Notes under the pieces: generated by a model | What the model was told of the DNA's origin: nothing | What the model saw: the letters and a program-made list of their open reading frames with translations, nothing else | Database searches by the model: none | Source of the DNA: Paenirhizobium naphthalenivorans | Lineage (GTDB): Bacteria > Pseudomonadota > Alphaproteobacteria > Rhizobiales > Rhizobiaceae | Reading direction: 5' to 3' | NCBI RefSeq assembly: GCF_007992095.1 | Contig: NZ_BJZP01000007.1 | Span: forward strand, 124,001-188,000 | DNA length: 64,000 nt | Shown here: one piece after another, positions 44,605 through 54,076 of the stretch | How the letters are laid out: each line of letters begins with the position of its first letter | How positions within the stretch are numbered: the first letter of the stretch is position 1 | Translations under genes and position numbers: made by a program

Positions 44605-45841
44605 GAGAGATGCGGAAGAGCCTTGGCTCACCATCATCGGCATCGGCGACAACGGTCTAGCCAGCCTGACGCCGCAGGCACAGGCGTTGCTCTGGCAGGC
44701 CGAGACCATCGTGCTTGGCGAGCGGCTCGATACGGTTCTGGAGGGCGGCCATCTGCCGGGGCTGAAGCGCATCCTCACCTGGAGCGCGGGCTTTCGCCAG
44801 ACGCTTGGTGAAGTACTGAAGCTGCGCGGCACACCCGTGACCATTCTCGCCACCGGCGATCCGATGCATTTCGGCATCGGCGCTACGCTACGGCGCTATG
44901 TGGCGGCAGAGGAGATGCTGATCCTGCCGTCGCCCTCGGCCTTTTCGCTCGCCGCGGCCCGGCTCAGCTGGCCGCTGCAGTCTGTCGTGCAGATCTCGCT
45001 GCATGGTCGCCCGCTCACCCACCTTAACCGCCATCTCCTGCCGCGCGCCCGCATCCTGGCGCTGACCTCGGACGCCTCGACCGTAACGGCCGCCGCCGCG
45101 CTCCTGGTCAAGCGCGGCTTTGGGGCGTCGGTGCTGACGGTTCTCGAGCACATGGGCGGCGAGGCCGAACGGATTACCGCGATGACGGCACAGCAGTTTC
45201 TCGAAAACGAGCCGCCGATTTCCGACTTCAACACACTGGCGATCGACTGCGCTTCGGAATCTCCGCTGTTTTCGCCTGTGCCCGGTCTGCCGGATGAAGC
45301 CTTCCGCCATGATGGTCAATTGACCAAACGCGAGATTCGGGCCGTGACCCTGTCGCAGCTTTCGCCCTTTCCCGATGCGCTGCTCTGGGACGTCGGCGCG
45401 GGCTGCGGTTCGATCGCTATCGAATGGATGCGCGCGGGCATGGGAACCCGCGCCATCGCCATCGAGAGCAAGGCTGAGCGTGCCGCGATGATCCGCGCCA
45501 ACGCCGATGCGCTCGGTGTGCCCGATCTGGAGATCATTGAAGATGTCGCGCCCGAAGGACTGGAAGGTCTCGAGCCGCCGGACGTCGTCTTCATCGGTGG
45601 CGGCATCACCAATGAAGGCGTGTTCGAAGCTTGCTGGGAGGCTCTGGCACCCGGCGGCCAACTGGTGGCCAATGTCGTGACGATTGAAGGAGAGGCTCGC
45701 CTTGCCGACCTGCGCGGCGCTTTCGGTGGCGAATTGATCCGCCTCTCCGTCGCCCGGGCGGCACCTGTCGGCCGCTATTGCGGCTGGAAGTCGTTGATGC
45801 CAGTGACGATCTGGTCGGTGACGAAAGGAGAGACCGCATGA
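44597..45841 (+). CDS. cobL: Precorrin-6Y C5,15-methyltransferase (decarboxylating)
   Basis: Bifunctional enzyme of 414 residues that methylates C-5 and C-15 and decarboxylates the acetate side chain at C-12. The N-terminal half is a tetrapyrrole methylase domain (IIGIGDNGLASL), and the C-terminal half is a Rossmann methyltransferase with LLWDVGAGCGSIAIEWMR. The start at 44597 is set by overlap with cobH; its end overlaps cobI by 4 bases. Confidence 0.95.
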   Translation: MTERDAEEPWLTIIGIGDNGLASLTPQAQALLWQAETIVLGERLDTVLEGGHLPGLKRILTWSAGFRQTLGEVLKLRGTPVTILATGDPMHFGIGATLRRYVAAEEMLILPSPSAFSLAAARLSWPLQSVVQISLHGRPLTHLNRHLLPRARILALTSDASTVTAAAALLVKRGFGASVLTVLEHMGGEAERITAMTAQQFLENEPPISDFNTLAIDCASESPLFSPVPGLPDEAFRHDGQLTKREIRAVTLSQLSPFPDALLWDVGAGCGSIAIEWMRAGMGTRAIAIESKAERAAMIRANADALGVPDLEIIEDVAPEGLEGLEPPDVVFIGGGITNEGVFEACWEALAPGGQLVANVVTIEGEARLADLRGAFGGELIRLSVARAAPVGRYCGWKSLMPVTIWSVTKGETA

Positions 45842-46566
45842 CTGGAAAACTGTACGGACTCGGTCTTGGCCCCGGCGATCCAGAACTTATTACTCTGAAG
45901 GCTCACCGTATCCTGACCGGCGTGCCCGTCGTCGCCTATCCGGCGCCGGATACCGGGCCAAGCTTCGCCCGCCAGATTGCGGCCCCCTATCTCGGCGCCC
46001 ATCAACAGGAAGTGCCAATCGTTGTGCCGATGCGTGTCGAGCGTTTTCCGGCGCAGGAGATCTACGATCAGGCCGCCGAGACGCTTTCGCGCCATCTCGA
46101 TGCAGGCCTCGACGTTGCCGTGCTCTGCGAGGGCGATCCCTTCTTCTACGGCTCTTTCATGTATCTGTTCGAGCGCCTGTCCGGTCGCTACGAGAGTGAG
46201 ATCGTGCCCGGTGTCTCGTCCATGATGGCGGCCGCCGCAGCTTTGGGGCGGCCGCTTGCGGCGCGCAACGACGTGCTTTCGGTCGTACCGGGGCCGCTTG
46301 ATGACGAGGCCATGCGTGCCCGGATCGACGTCGCCGGCGCTGTCGCCATCATCAAGGTTGGCCGCCACTTCGCCCGCGTCCGCGCTCTGATCGAAGCCAT
46401 GGGCTTGACCGATTGCGCCGGCTATGTGGAACGCGTCAGCTTGGCCGAACAGCGGGTCCTACCACTTGCCTCCGTACCGGAGAGCGTCGCCCCTTATTTC
46501 TCGATGATCCTGATCTACAAGGGCGGAGAGGGATGGAATGCATCGCTCGCCGCCGCAACGGAATGA
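45838..46566 (+). CDS. cobI: Precorrin-2 C20-methyltransferase
   Basis: SAM-dependent tetrapyrrole methylase of 242 residues that methylates C-20 of precorrin-2. The SAM loop GLGLGPGDPELIT is at the N-terminus, CEGDPFFYGSFMYL and VPGVSSMMAAAAALGRPL follow. The start at 45838 overlaps the cobL stop. It is 4 bases before cobJ. Confidence 0.96.
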   Translation: MTGKLYGLGLGPGDPELITLKAHRILTGVPVVAYPAPDTGPSFARQIAAPYLGAHQQEVPIVVPMRVERFPAQEIYDQAAETLSRHLDAGLDVAVLCEGDPFFYGSFMYLFERLSGRYESEIVPGVSSMMAAAAALGRPLAARNDVLSVVPGPLDDEAMRARIDVAGAVAIIKVGRHFARVRALIEAMGLTDCAGYVERVSLAEQRVLPLASVPESVAPYFSMILIYKGGEGWNASLAAATE

Positions 46567-46570
46567 CCCC

Positions 46571-48400
46571 ATGACTCTTGCTTCACGACCCGCCGTCGTC
46601 ATCCTCTCGCAGGCGAGCCACGCGCTCGGTCGGAAAATCGCGAATGCCATTGACGGCGACCTCCACGGTGCAAGCGCCCGGACCTCGGAGGTCGATTTTG
46701 CTTTCGACGAGGCGAAGGCCCATCTGTCGTACCTGTTTTCCACCGGCCGGCCGATCGTCGCCGTTATGGCCTCCGGCGCACTGATCCGCATTCTCGCGCC
46801 ACTTCTCACCGACAAGTTCTTCGAACCGGCCGTCGTCGCCGTCTCCGACGATGGCGCCTCGGTGGTGCCGCTGCTCGGTGGTCACCGTGGTGGAAACGAC
46901 CTGGCCCGCAAGATCGCAGCAGTCCTCGACGGTCATGCGGCGGTGACCACCGCAGGCGACCTGAGGTTCGGGGTCGCTCTCGACCAGCCGCCGCGGGGTT
47001 ATGTGCTTGCCAATCCGGAAAACGCCAAAGCCGTCATGGCTGAACTGGTGGCCGGCGCCTCGGCCCGGTTGATCGGGCAGGCCAGCTGGCTTTCGAACAC
47101 GCGTATTCCCTTTGCCGCAGACGGCACCGTGACGCTGACCGTCACCGATCGCCCAAGAACCGCCGCTCCGCTGGAACTCGTCTATCACCCAAAGACGCTG
47201 GTGCTGGGCATGGGCTGCGAACGCCACGCGTCGACAGAGGAGGCGATCGAGTTGGCACGGACGGCACTGGCCGATAGCGGTTTGGCGCGGGAGAGCCTGA
47301 GTTGTGTCGCCTCGATCGATGTCAAGGCGGACGAAACCGCGATCCACGCGGTGGCCGGCCATTTTGGCGTTCCGGCACGCTTCTTCTCGGCCGCGCGCCT
47401 TGAAGAGGAAGCGCCACGGCTGAAGAACCCATCCGACATCGTCTTTGCCGAAGTTGGCTGCCACGGGGTCGCCGAGGGGGCTGCTCTTGCGGGAGCCAGC
47501 CCGTCCGGCGATCTGGTTTTCCCGAAGATCAAGTCGAAGGGCGCGACGGCGGCTATCGCCTGCGGCCCAGCGCCTGTCGATCCGGACACGGTCGGCCGCG
47601 CACGGGGCAAGCTGTTCGTCGTCGGCATCGGTCCCGGTGCCGACCAGTGGCGCTCGCCGGAGGTCTCGACGATGGTAGCCGCCTCCACCGATCTCGTCGG
47701 CTATTCGCTCTATCTCGATCTGTTGGGGACCCTTGCCGACGGCAAGATTCGCCATGATTTCGATCTCGGCAAGGAAGAGGCCCGCGTGGTCCACGCCATG
47801 GAGCTTGCCGGCGAGGGCAAGTCCGTCGCGCTCGTCTGCTCCGGCGATGCCGGCATTTATGCCATGGCAACGCTGGTGTTCGAACTGTTCGACAAGGGTG
47901 GCATTTCGGATGCCGCAAGCCGCATTGAGGTGCAGGTCTCTCCGGGCATTTCCGCGCTCCAGGCCGCCGCGGCCCGTATCGGTGCTCCGCTCGGCCATGA
48001 CTTCTGCACGATTTCGCTCTCCGACCTTTTGACCCCCTGGGAGCATATCCAGCGGCGGGTGAAGGCAGCGGGCGAGGGCGATTTCGTCATCGCCTTTTAC
48101 AATCCGGTGTCGATGAAGCGCCGCACCCAGCTCGCCTATGCCCGCGACAAGCTATTGGAATACCGTCCAGCCACGACGCCGGTCATCCTAGCCACTAATC
48201 TCGGCCGCCTGGGCGAGCATGTCCGCACCGTGCCGCTTGGCGAACTGAACGTTGACGACGTCGACATGCTGACGGTCGTCGTCGTCGGTTCGTCGGAAAG
48301 CCGCACGGTCGTCACCGGAGATGGCAAAAGCTGGGTCTACACGCCACGCGGCTACTCCGGAAAATCGGATACGGGGATGAGCAAGGAAGTTTCGCAATGA
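46571..48400 (+). CDS. cobJ: CbiG-CobJ fusion: CbiG/CobE-like domain and precorrin-3B C17-methyltransferase
   Basis: A 609-residue fusion. Residues ~1-200 match the CbiG N-terminal part (VAVMASGALIRILAPLL) and ~210-335 the CbiG C-terminal/CobE domain (LGMGCERHASTEEAIELA). From ~346 a tetrapyrrole methylase domain follows (KLFVVGIGPGADQWRSPE), the CobJ/CbiH ring-contracting methyltransferase. CbiG opens the delta-lactone in the anaerobic pathway; a fusion puts ring contraction and lactone opening on one chain. Its end overlaps cobM by 4 bases. Confidence 0.93.
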   Translation: MTLASRPAVVILSQASHALGRKIANAIDGDLHGASARTSEVDFAFDEAKAHLSYLFSTGRPIVAVMASGALIRILAPLLTDKFFEPAVVAVSDDGASVVPLLGGHRGGNDLARKIAAVLDGHAAVTTAGDLRFGVALDQPPRGYVLANPENAKAVMAELVAGASARLIGQASWLSNTRIPFAADGTVTLTVTDRPRTAAPLELVYHPKTLVLGMGCERHASTEEAIELARTALADSGLARESLSCVASIDVKADETAIHAVAGHFGVPARFFSAARLEEEAPRLKNPSDIVFAEVGCHGVAEGAALAGASPSGDLVFPKIKSKGATAAIACGPAPVDPDTVGRARGKLFVVGIGPGADQWRSPEVSTMVAASTDLVGYSLYLDLLGTLADGKIRHDFDLGKEEARVVHAMELAGEGKSVALVCSGDAGIYAMATLVFELFDKGGISDAASRIEVQVSPGISALQAAAARIGAPLGHDFCTISLSDLLTPWEHIQRRVKAAGEGDFVIAFYNPVSMKRRTQLAYARDKLLEYRPATTPVILATNLGRLGEHVRTVPLGELNVDDVDMLTVVVVGSSESRTVVTGDGKSWVYTPRGYSGKSDTGMSKEVSQ

Positions 48401-49170
48401 CCGTTTATTTTATCGGCGCCGGCCCCGGCGCTCCCGACCTCATCACCGTGCGCGGCCTCAGGCTGATCGAGCGTTGCCCGGTCTGCCTCTATGCCGGCTC
48501 GCTGGTCCCGGAGGAGATTGTCAAGGCGGCTCCCGAGTCCGCCCTCGTCAAGGACACCGCCCCCATGCATCTCGACGCGATTGTCGCCGAGATGGAGGCG
48601 GCCCATGCCCGTGGCGAGGACGTGGCCCGTGTTCATTCCGGCGACCCGTCGATCTATGGCGCGATCGCCGAACAGATGCGCCGGCTCGATGCGCTCGGCA
48701 TCCCCTATGACGTCATTCCCGGCGTGCCGGCGTTTGCCGCGACCGCCGCCCGCCTCAAGACGGAACTCACGCTGCCGGAGATCGCCCAGACGATCATCAT
48801 CACACGGACCGAAATGAAGGCGTCATTAATGCCGGAGTTCGAGACTCTGGAAATCCTTGGCAAATCCCGGGCAACACTCGCAATCCATCTGTCGATCCGT
48901 AACCTGCCGCATATCCGTGAGGTGCTGACTCCCTATTACGGCGAGGACTGCCCGGTCGTGGTGGCATACCGTTCAACCTGGCCGGATGAGCTTTTCATTC
49001 GTACGACGCTGAAAGACATGCAGGCGGCGGTTCGCGAGGCGAAAATTACCCGCACGGCACTGATCATGGTCGGCAAGGTGTTTGGTCATGTCGAATTCCG
49101 CGACAGCGACCTCTACAATTCCGGTTTCTCCCATGTGCTGCGCAATGTGGGCAAGAAGAAGAAGAGCTGA
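48397..49170 (+). CDS. cobM: Precorrin-4 C11-methyltransferase
   Basis: Methylates C-11 of precorrin-4. The 257-residue SAM-dependent methylase has VYFIGAGPGAPDLITVRG at the N-terminus, VHSGDPSIYGAIAEQ and IPGVPAFAATAARL. The ATG overlaps the cobJ stop. It ends the cbiX-cobHLIJM run; no terminator hairpin is evident after it. Confidence 0.96.
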   Translation: MTVYFIGAGPGAPDLITVRGLRLIERCPVCLYAGSLVPEEIVKAAPESALVKDTAPMHLDAIVAEMEAAHARGEDVARVHSGDPSIYGAIAEQMRRLDALGIPYDVIPGVPAFAATAARLKTELTLPEIAQTIIITRTEMKASLMPEFETLEILGKSRATLAIHLSIRNLPHIREVLTPYYGEDCPVVVAYRSTWPDELFIRTTLKDMQAAVREAKITRTALIMVGKVFGHVEFRDSDLYNSGFSHVLRNVGKKKKS

Positions 49171-49230
49171 CACGCGTTGAGCGCGTCATTCGGGCGTTGA
49201 CTTGGTGAGGTAGGCCTCTATCGTCAGGGC

Positions 49231-49698
49231 ATGTACGTCCTGAAACACGGAATCAAGAAAGACCCTGTGAGGCGGTGGGGTCTGCCGGACCGGATCTTCT
49301 TCGGCTATGGTGCCTGTCACATTCTCGCCGGTGTCTATCTCGAGCGTCCGCCTCTCAAAGGATTTCTCGCCGAGCGCATCGTCCCTGCGGAGGGATTTGC
49401 GGGCGCGCACATCTATGTGACAGACGGTGTGGTGGCTTTCGACTTCCACGGCTATTCGCTGCGGGATAGGCTTCTGGCGCACCATCGAAAGGGCTGGTCG
49501 GCGGACAAGCCAGGATGGAGCGCGGTGATCGAAACGGTGGATTTCGACATGCTGGGTACCGTCCAGTTGAACGCGCGCAAGATGTTGGGGCCGGATCAAT
49601 ACCTGGATGATCCGCGTCCCCGTGCTCTCACGTTTATCGAGCGGCGAAACCACGCGCGTGATGCGGAACGGGCGCGAAGAGCGGCAGGCACATCATGA
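49231..49698 (+). CDS. Conserved-looking hypothetical protein
   Basis: A 155-residue protein with no domain that I recognise. It has folded-protein features: aromatic and charged residues in regular alternation (YVLKHGIKKDPVRRWGLPDR), and a Cys/His pair in YGACHILAGVYLE. A rival minus-strand frame covers the same bases, but the plus-strand reading is favoured by strand and residue make-up. Its C-terminus is rich in Arg and Ala. It lies between cobM and the GFA gene, possibly transcribed with both. Confidence 0.65.
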   Translation: MYVLKHGIKKDPVRRWGLPDRIFFGYGACHILAGVYLERPPLKGFLAERIVPAEGFAGAHIYVTDGVVAFDFHGYSLRDRLLAHHRKGWSADKPGWSAVIETVDFDMLGTVQLNARKMLGPDQYLDDPRPRALTFIERRNHARDAERARRAAGTS

Positions 49699-49713
49699 GA
49701 AGAAGGAAACTAG

Positions 49714-50169
49714 ATGTCGCAAGAGGATAGGATCATCGAGGGTGGCTGCCGCTGCGAACAGGTGCGTCTGAAGGTGAAGGGCAGGCCGGTAATGACCTTC
49801 GCCTGCCACTGCACCGGTTGCCAGAAAATGACCGCGAGCGCCTTTTCGCTGAGTTCGCTCTACCCGGAACAGAGTCTCGAGGTTTTCGGTCTCGAACCGG
49901 TCATCGGCGGGCTGCACGGGGAGTTGCGCCACTTCTGCTGTCCCTATTGCATGAGCTGGATCTTCACCCGTTTCGACGGCCTGGGACCCTTCGTCAATGT
50001 GCGTGCGACGATGCTCGGCGGCAGCCGCGATTTCCGCCCGTTCATCGAGACCTGCACCAGTGAAAAACTGCCCTGGGCACAAACACCGGCGCGGCACAGC
50101 TATCCGCATTTTCCGCCGATGGAAGCCTTCCCGGCCCTGATGGCCGAATTCGCCGCCTCCGATTTCTGA
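49714..50169 (+). CDS. GFA family (glutathione-dependent formaldehyde-activating-like) zinc protein
   Basis: A 151-residue protein of the GFA/CENP-V fold. The zinc ligands are seen in GGCRCEQVR, CHCTGCQK and CCPYC. Members were named for binding S-hydroxymethylglutathione, but most have unknown roles. AAGGAAA precedes the ATG. It is 15 bases after the hypothetical gene. Confidence 0.9.
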   Translation: MSQEDRIIEGGCRCEQVRLKVKGRPVMTFACHCTGCQKMTASAFSLSSLYPEQSLEVFGLEPVIGGLHGELRHFCCPYCMSWIFTRFDGLGPFVNVRATMLGGSRDFRPFIETCTSEKLPWAQTPARHSYPHFPPMEAFPALMAEFAASDF

Positions 50170-50243
50170 CGGCTTGGCCATCCGGCTGCAGTTGCGATAA
50201 GACATGTGCTTAATTCCTGTTCCAACAGCATTTCGGCGGTTTC

Positions 50244-51206
50244 ATGCACAAGGTCATTTTCGATACGGATCCGGGCGTCGACGACGCCATGGCGTTGCTT
50301 TTCCTTCATCATCACCGCGAGATCGATCTTCTCGGCATCACGACCGTCTTCGGCAATGCGACGATCGAGACGACGACGCGCAACGCGCTCTTCCTCAAGC
50401 GCGAATGGAAGATCGATGCGCCGGTCGCGCGCGGCGCCGGCGAGACCTTCATTCCCCATCGCGTCAGCCACGAACCGCCGAAGTTCATCCATGGTGACGA
50501 CGGTCTCGGCAATATCGGCGTGCCGGAGATAATCGACATTCCCGTCGATCCACGCTCGGCCCACCGTTTCATTGTCGAGACGGTCCGCGCCAATCCGGGT
50601 GAGGTGACCCTGGTTGCCGTCGGCCGCATGACCAATCTCGCCAACGCGCTGAAGGAAGACCCGGGCATCACCGAACTGGTCAAGGAAGTTGTCGTGATGG
50701 GCGGCGCCTTCGACGTCAACGGCAATGTGACGCCGGCGGCCGAGGCCAATATCCACGGTGATCCGGAAGCCGCCGATATGGTCTTTACCGCGAACTGGCC
50801 GGTGGTGATCGTCGGCCTCGACGTGACGACCCAGACGGTGATGACCCGTCGGCAGCTCGCCGACATCCGTGACGCCGCGGGCAGCAGCCGGGCCCGGTTG
50901 CTCTTCGATCTGTCGCAGTTCTACATCAAGTTCTATGAGAGCCGGGTGCCGGACGGCATGGTGGTGCACGACAGCTGCGCCTGCGTCTATGTTGTTGCCC
51001 CTCATTTGTTCACGACGCGTTCCGGCTCGGTGCGTGTTGTCTGCGGCGGCATTGCCGACGGCCAGACGATCCAGAAGCCGGACTATATTGGCTTCGGCCC
51101 GAGTGCCTGGGACCATCTGCCGAGCCAGAGGATCTGCACCGGCATTGATGCCAATGGTGTGCTGAAGCTGATCCATGACACGATCGCATCGGTCGCGGAG
51201 GACTGA
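50244..51206 (+). CDS. Nucleoside hydrolase (inosine/uridine-preferring type)
   Basis: A 320-residue N-ribohydrolase that splits nucleosides into base and ribose. The calcium-binding DTDPGVDDA motif is at residues 7-15. VVMGGAF and VGLDVTTQTVMT are further family features. The late His in VVHDSCACVY is a candidate active-site residue. The substrate base cannot be told from sequence. It is a salvage enzyme unrelated to the flanking cobalamin genes. Confidence 0.92.
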   Translation: MHKVIFDTDPGVDDAMALLFLHHHREIDLLGITTVFGNATIETTTRNALFLKREWKIDAPVARGAGETFIPHRVSHEPPKFIHGDDGLGNIGVPEIIDIPVDPRSAHRFIVETVRANPGEVTLVAVGRMTNLANALKEDPGITELVKEVVVMGGAFDVNGNVTPAAEANIHGDPEAADMVFTANWPVVIVGLDVTTQTVMTRRQLADIRDAAGSSRARLLFDLSQFYIKFYESRVPDGMVVHDSCACVYVVAPHLFTTRSGSVRVVCGGIADGQTIQKPDYIGFGPSAWDHLPSQRICTGIDANGVLKLIHDTIASVAED

Positions 51207-51294
51207 GGAGGCAGGCAAACGGCGCGAACTGATGAGCAAGCCGTGGCATTGTGGGGCACGGTGACGGGCTTGAGGACACAGGCCGGTTTGCCCT

Positions 51295-52020
51295 CTAACT
51301 ACGGCCCTTTTCGAGCGTTGGGGATGTGGGTTCAATGCGGCGCGAGAGGATCACTACGGGCAGTCGTAACTGTCTGGCGGCCTCGATCTTGCCATAGCCG
51401 GCGGCCCCACCAGAATTGCGGCAGACGACGTGGGTGATGCCGTGGGCGGAAAAGAGATCTGCCTCGCGGGTCGCATCGGCCGAAGGCCTGCCGAGGATCA
51501 GCGTGTAATCGGTAAAGGCGAGGGGCGTTTGCGGCGCGTCGACCATGCGGATGACAAATCTGCAGTCGCTGCGGGCCACAAATGCGTCGAGGTATTGCCG
51601 GCCAAGCGCCAGGAACACGGTCGCACCGGCCGGCAAAGCGCGGGCCGCCTCATCGAGCGACGTTACCTCGTGCCAGTGATCGCCGGGCTGCCGCTCCCAT
51701 CCGGGACGGACCAGATGCTCAAGCGCAATTCCCGCTTGGGCCGCTGCCTTGATCGCGTTTTGCGAGATGCGATGGGCAAAGGGATGGGTGGCATCGACCA
51801 GCCGCGTCACGCCATTCTCCAGCATGAAGGCGGCCAAGCCTTCCGCGCCCCCGAATCCTCCGATGCGCACCTCTCCGGGTGGCAGCACCGGATCCTGCGT
51901 GCGCCCGGCCAGCGAGGTGATAACGCGCAGGTCGCCGCGTTCGACCAGTCGCTCGGCCAGGTGAAAGGCCTCGGCGGTGCCTCCAAGAATCAGCACGGTT
52001 TCCGGCGGCTCAGATGGCAT
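51295..52020 (-). CDS. cobK: Precorrin-6A reductase (CobK)
   Basis: NADPH-dependent reductase that turns precorrin-6A into precorrin-6B. The 241-residue protein has the dinucleotide loop LILGGTAEAFHLAE at the N-terminus, VDATHPFAHRIS and the C-terminal VCRNSGGAAGYGKIEAARQL. The ATG at 52020 overlaps the cbiD end by 11 bases; a TTG at 52026 is a less likely start. It is downstream of cbiD on the minus strand. Confidence 0.94.
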   Translation of the reverse strand: MPSEPPETVLILGGTAEAFHLAERLVERGDLRVITSLAGRTQDPVLPPGEVRIGGFGGAEGLAAFMLENGVTRLVDATHPFAHRISQNAIKAAAQAGIALEHLVRPGWERQPGDHWHEVTSLDEAARALPAGATVFLALGRQYLDAFVARSDCRFVIRMVDAPQTPLAFTDYTLILGRPSADATREADLFSAHGITHVVCRNSGGAAGYGKIEAARQLRLPVVILSRRIEPTSPTLEKGRS

Positions 52021-53140
52021 GAGCAATGATTTTCCCTTGCCGGTCGGTGACGATCACATCGACCGAAACCTCTGCGCCCCTTAGAGTATCGATCGCCGTC
52101 CTGCGTGCCCGCGTGGCAACGGCGGAAGCGATGTCGATTGAATTTTCATGCGATAATTCAAGGAGTTCCAAAGCCGTGTTCGCGTTAAGCATCCGTTCCT
52201 TGGCGTCAGGGGGGAGCGTAGGGCCGTCGATCAGCGAGACGAGGAAGGCATTGTCCACTTGGCTGCGCGAGGAATGCAGGTCAAGCGCACCCTGCGCCAG
52301 CTTTGCCATCTTGGCAAAGCCTCCGGCAAGGGTGAGACGCGGCACGGGGTGAACGCGCAGATATTTGAGCAGGCCGCCGGCGAAATCGCCCATGTCGAGC
52401 AAGGCACCATCAGCAAGGTTGTGAAAGACCTGCGCTGCCTTCTCCGAGGTCGATCCTGTGGCGCCGAGGACATGCGGTGTGCCTTCGGCGCGGGCAACGT
52501 CGATTCCGCGATGGATCGAATGGATCCAGGCGGCGCAGGAGAACGGATGCACGATCCCGGTCGTGCCGAGCACGGACAGGCCGCCGATGATGCCGAGACG
52601 CGGGTTCCAGGTCTTCTCGGCGATCTCCGCTCCGCCGGGGATGGAAATGCAGATCTCGACATCGGCCGGCAGACCGTGGGCGGCGCACAGTTCTTCGGCA
52701 ACCGCCGTCATCATCGAGCGCGGCACGGGATTGATCGCCGGCTCGCCGACGCCGATCGGCAGGCCTGGCCTGGTCACCGTGCCGACACCGTCGCCGGCAG
52801 CAAAGTGGATACCGCTTCCCGGCGGCAGTGGGCGCACCGAGGCGACTACGGTTGCCCCATGGGTCACATCCGGATCATCGCCGGCGTCCTTGACGATGCC
52901 GGCTGTCGCATAGCCGTCGCCGAGCGTTTCGAAGGAAAGGGCGAAGGCCGGTTCCTCGCCGCGCGGCAGCCGGATGCTGACCGGGTCGGGAAACGCGCCG
53001 GTGATCAGGGCCGTCAGCGCCGCCTTGGTCGCTGCCGTCGCGCAGGCACCCGTCGTCCAGCCAGTGCGAAGGTGGCTGTCGGGCTTGTCGACGCGATCGG
53101 TTTCGCCCGACGGCAGAGCGGATGTGGCGGCTTTTTTCAT
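52010..53140 (-). CDS. cbiD: Cobalt-precorrin-5B C1-methyltransferase CbiD
   Basis: CbiD methylates C-1 of the corrin ring in the anaerobic pathway; it replaces CobF of the classical aerobic set. The 376-residue protein has the family signature LRTGWTTGACATAATKAAL near the N-terminus and later GIVHPFSCAAWIHSI and SSRSQVDNAF. The ATG at 53140 is chosen for the family-like length. It is divergent from cobA, with only 87 bases between. Confidence 0.94.
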   Translation of the reverse strand: MKKAATSALPSGETDRVDKPDSHLRTGWTTGACATAATKAALTALITGAFPDPVSIRLPRGEEPAFALSFETLGDGYATAGIVKDAGDDPDVTHGATVVASVRPLPPGSGIHFAAGDGVGTVTRPGLPIGVGEPAINPVPRSMMTAVAEELCAAHGLPADVEICISIPGGAEIAEKTWNPRLGIIGGLSVLGTTGIVHPFSCAAWIHSIHRGIDVARAEGTPHVLGATGSTSEKAAQVFHNLADGALLDMGDFAGGLLKYLRVHPVPRLTLAGGFAKMAKLAQGALDLHSSRSQVDNAFLVSLIDGPTLPPDAKERMLNANTALELLELSHENSIDIASAVATRARRTAIDTLRGAEVSVDVIVTDRQGKIIAHAI

Positions 53141-53227
53141 GCTGATCTTTATAGGCGAGGCGAGGGCTATCCGGAAGCGCCACGCGCGCCCTCGGTGATT
53201 GCAATTTCGCCAAGCGGGGCCTAGAGC

Positions 53228-54076
53228 ATGTTCATGCGTTTCGATCCATTCTCCAAGCTTCCATCGATCCAGCCCGGCCATGTCTGGCTGGCTGGCGCCG
53301 GACCGGGTGATCCCGGCCTTCTGACGCTTTTGGCCGCCAAGGCCTTGTCCGAGGCCGATGTGATCGTGCACGACGCCCTGGTCAACGAAGAGTGCCTGAA
53401 GCTCGCCCGCCCGGGCGCACGGATGGAATATGCCGGAAAGCGCGGCGGCAAGCCGTCGGCCAAGCAACGCGATATCTCGCTGCGCCTTGTCGAACTTGCC
53501 AAGGCGGGACACCGGGTGCTGCGCCTCAAGGGTGGCGATCCCTTCGTTTTCGGCCGTGGCGGTGAGGAGGCGCTGACTCTGATCGATCACGGCGTTCCCT
53601 TCCGCATCGTGCCCGGTATTACCGCCGGCATCGGCGGCCTGGCCTATGCCGGTATTCCGGTCACGCACCGCGAGATCAACCATGCAGTCACCTTCCTGAC
53701 TGGGCACGACAGCTCCGGCGTCGTGCCCGACCGGATCGACTGGGACGCGATCGGTCGCGGCTCACCCGTGATCGTGATGTATATGGCGATGAAACACATC
53801 GCCACGATCAGCGCAAACCTGATTGCCGCCGGACGCTCGCCCGCCGAGCCCGTCGCCTTCGTTTGCGATGCGGCGACCGCCTCGCAGTCGGTATTGGAGA
53901 CGACGCTTGGCCGGGCTGAAGCGGATGTAGCGGCCTCCGGGCTTCAACCACCGGCGATCGTCGTGGTCGGCGAGGTGGTGCGGTTGCGGCCGTCTCTCGA
54001 CTGGCTGGGCGCGCTCTCCGGCCGCGTGCTTGCGCCCGATCCCTTCGCCGCGCGGAGCGAGAAGGACAGGGCATGA
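53228..54076 (+). CDS. cobA: Uroporphyrinogen-III C-methyltransferase CobA
   Basis: Adds methyl groups at C-2 and C-7 of uroporphyrinogen III to make precorrin-2, the first committed step. The 282-residue enzyme has VWLAGAGPGDPGLLTL, LKGGDPFVFGRGGEE and VPGITAGIGGLAYAGIPVTHR. No siroheme-type CysG extension is present. Two ATGs (53228, 53234) are close; the first is given. Its end overlaps cobB by 4 bases. Confidence 0.96.
   Translation: MFMRFDPFSKLPSIQPGHVWLAGAGPGDPGLLTLLAAKALSEADVIVHDALVNEECLKLARPGARMEYAGKRGGKPSAKQRDISLRLVELAKAGHRVLRLKGGDPFVFGRGGEEALTLIDHGVPFRIVPGITAGIGGLAYAGIPVTHREINHAVTFLTGHDSSGVVPDRIDWDAIGRGSPVIVMYMAMKHIATISANLIAAGRSPAEPVAFVCDAATASQSVLETTLGRAEADVAASGLQPPAIVVVGEVVRLRPSLDWLGALSGRVLAPDPFAARSEKDRA

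Noticed and set aside
49186..49653. Minus-strand frame opposite the hypothetical gene at 49231-49698
   Set aside because: Both frames are similar in size, but the plus-strand protein has a more natural composition and fits the strand of its neighbours.
53141..53227. Possible third cobalamin riboswitch between cbiD and cobA
   Set aside because: Only 87 bases long and without any aptamer block.
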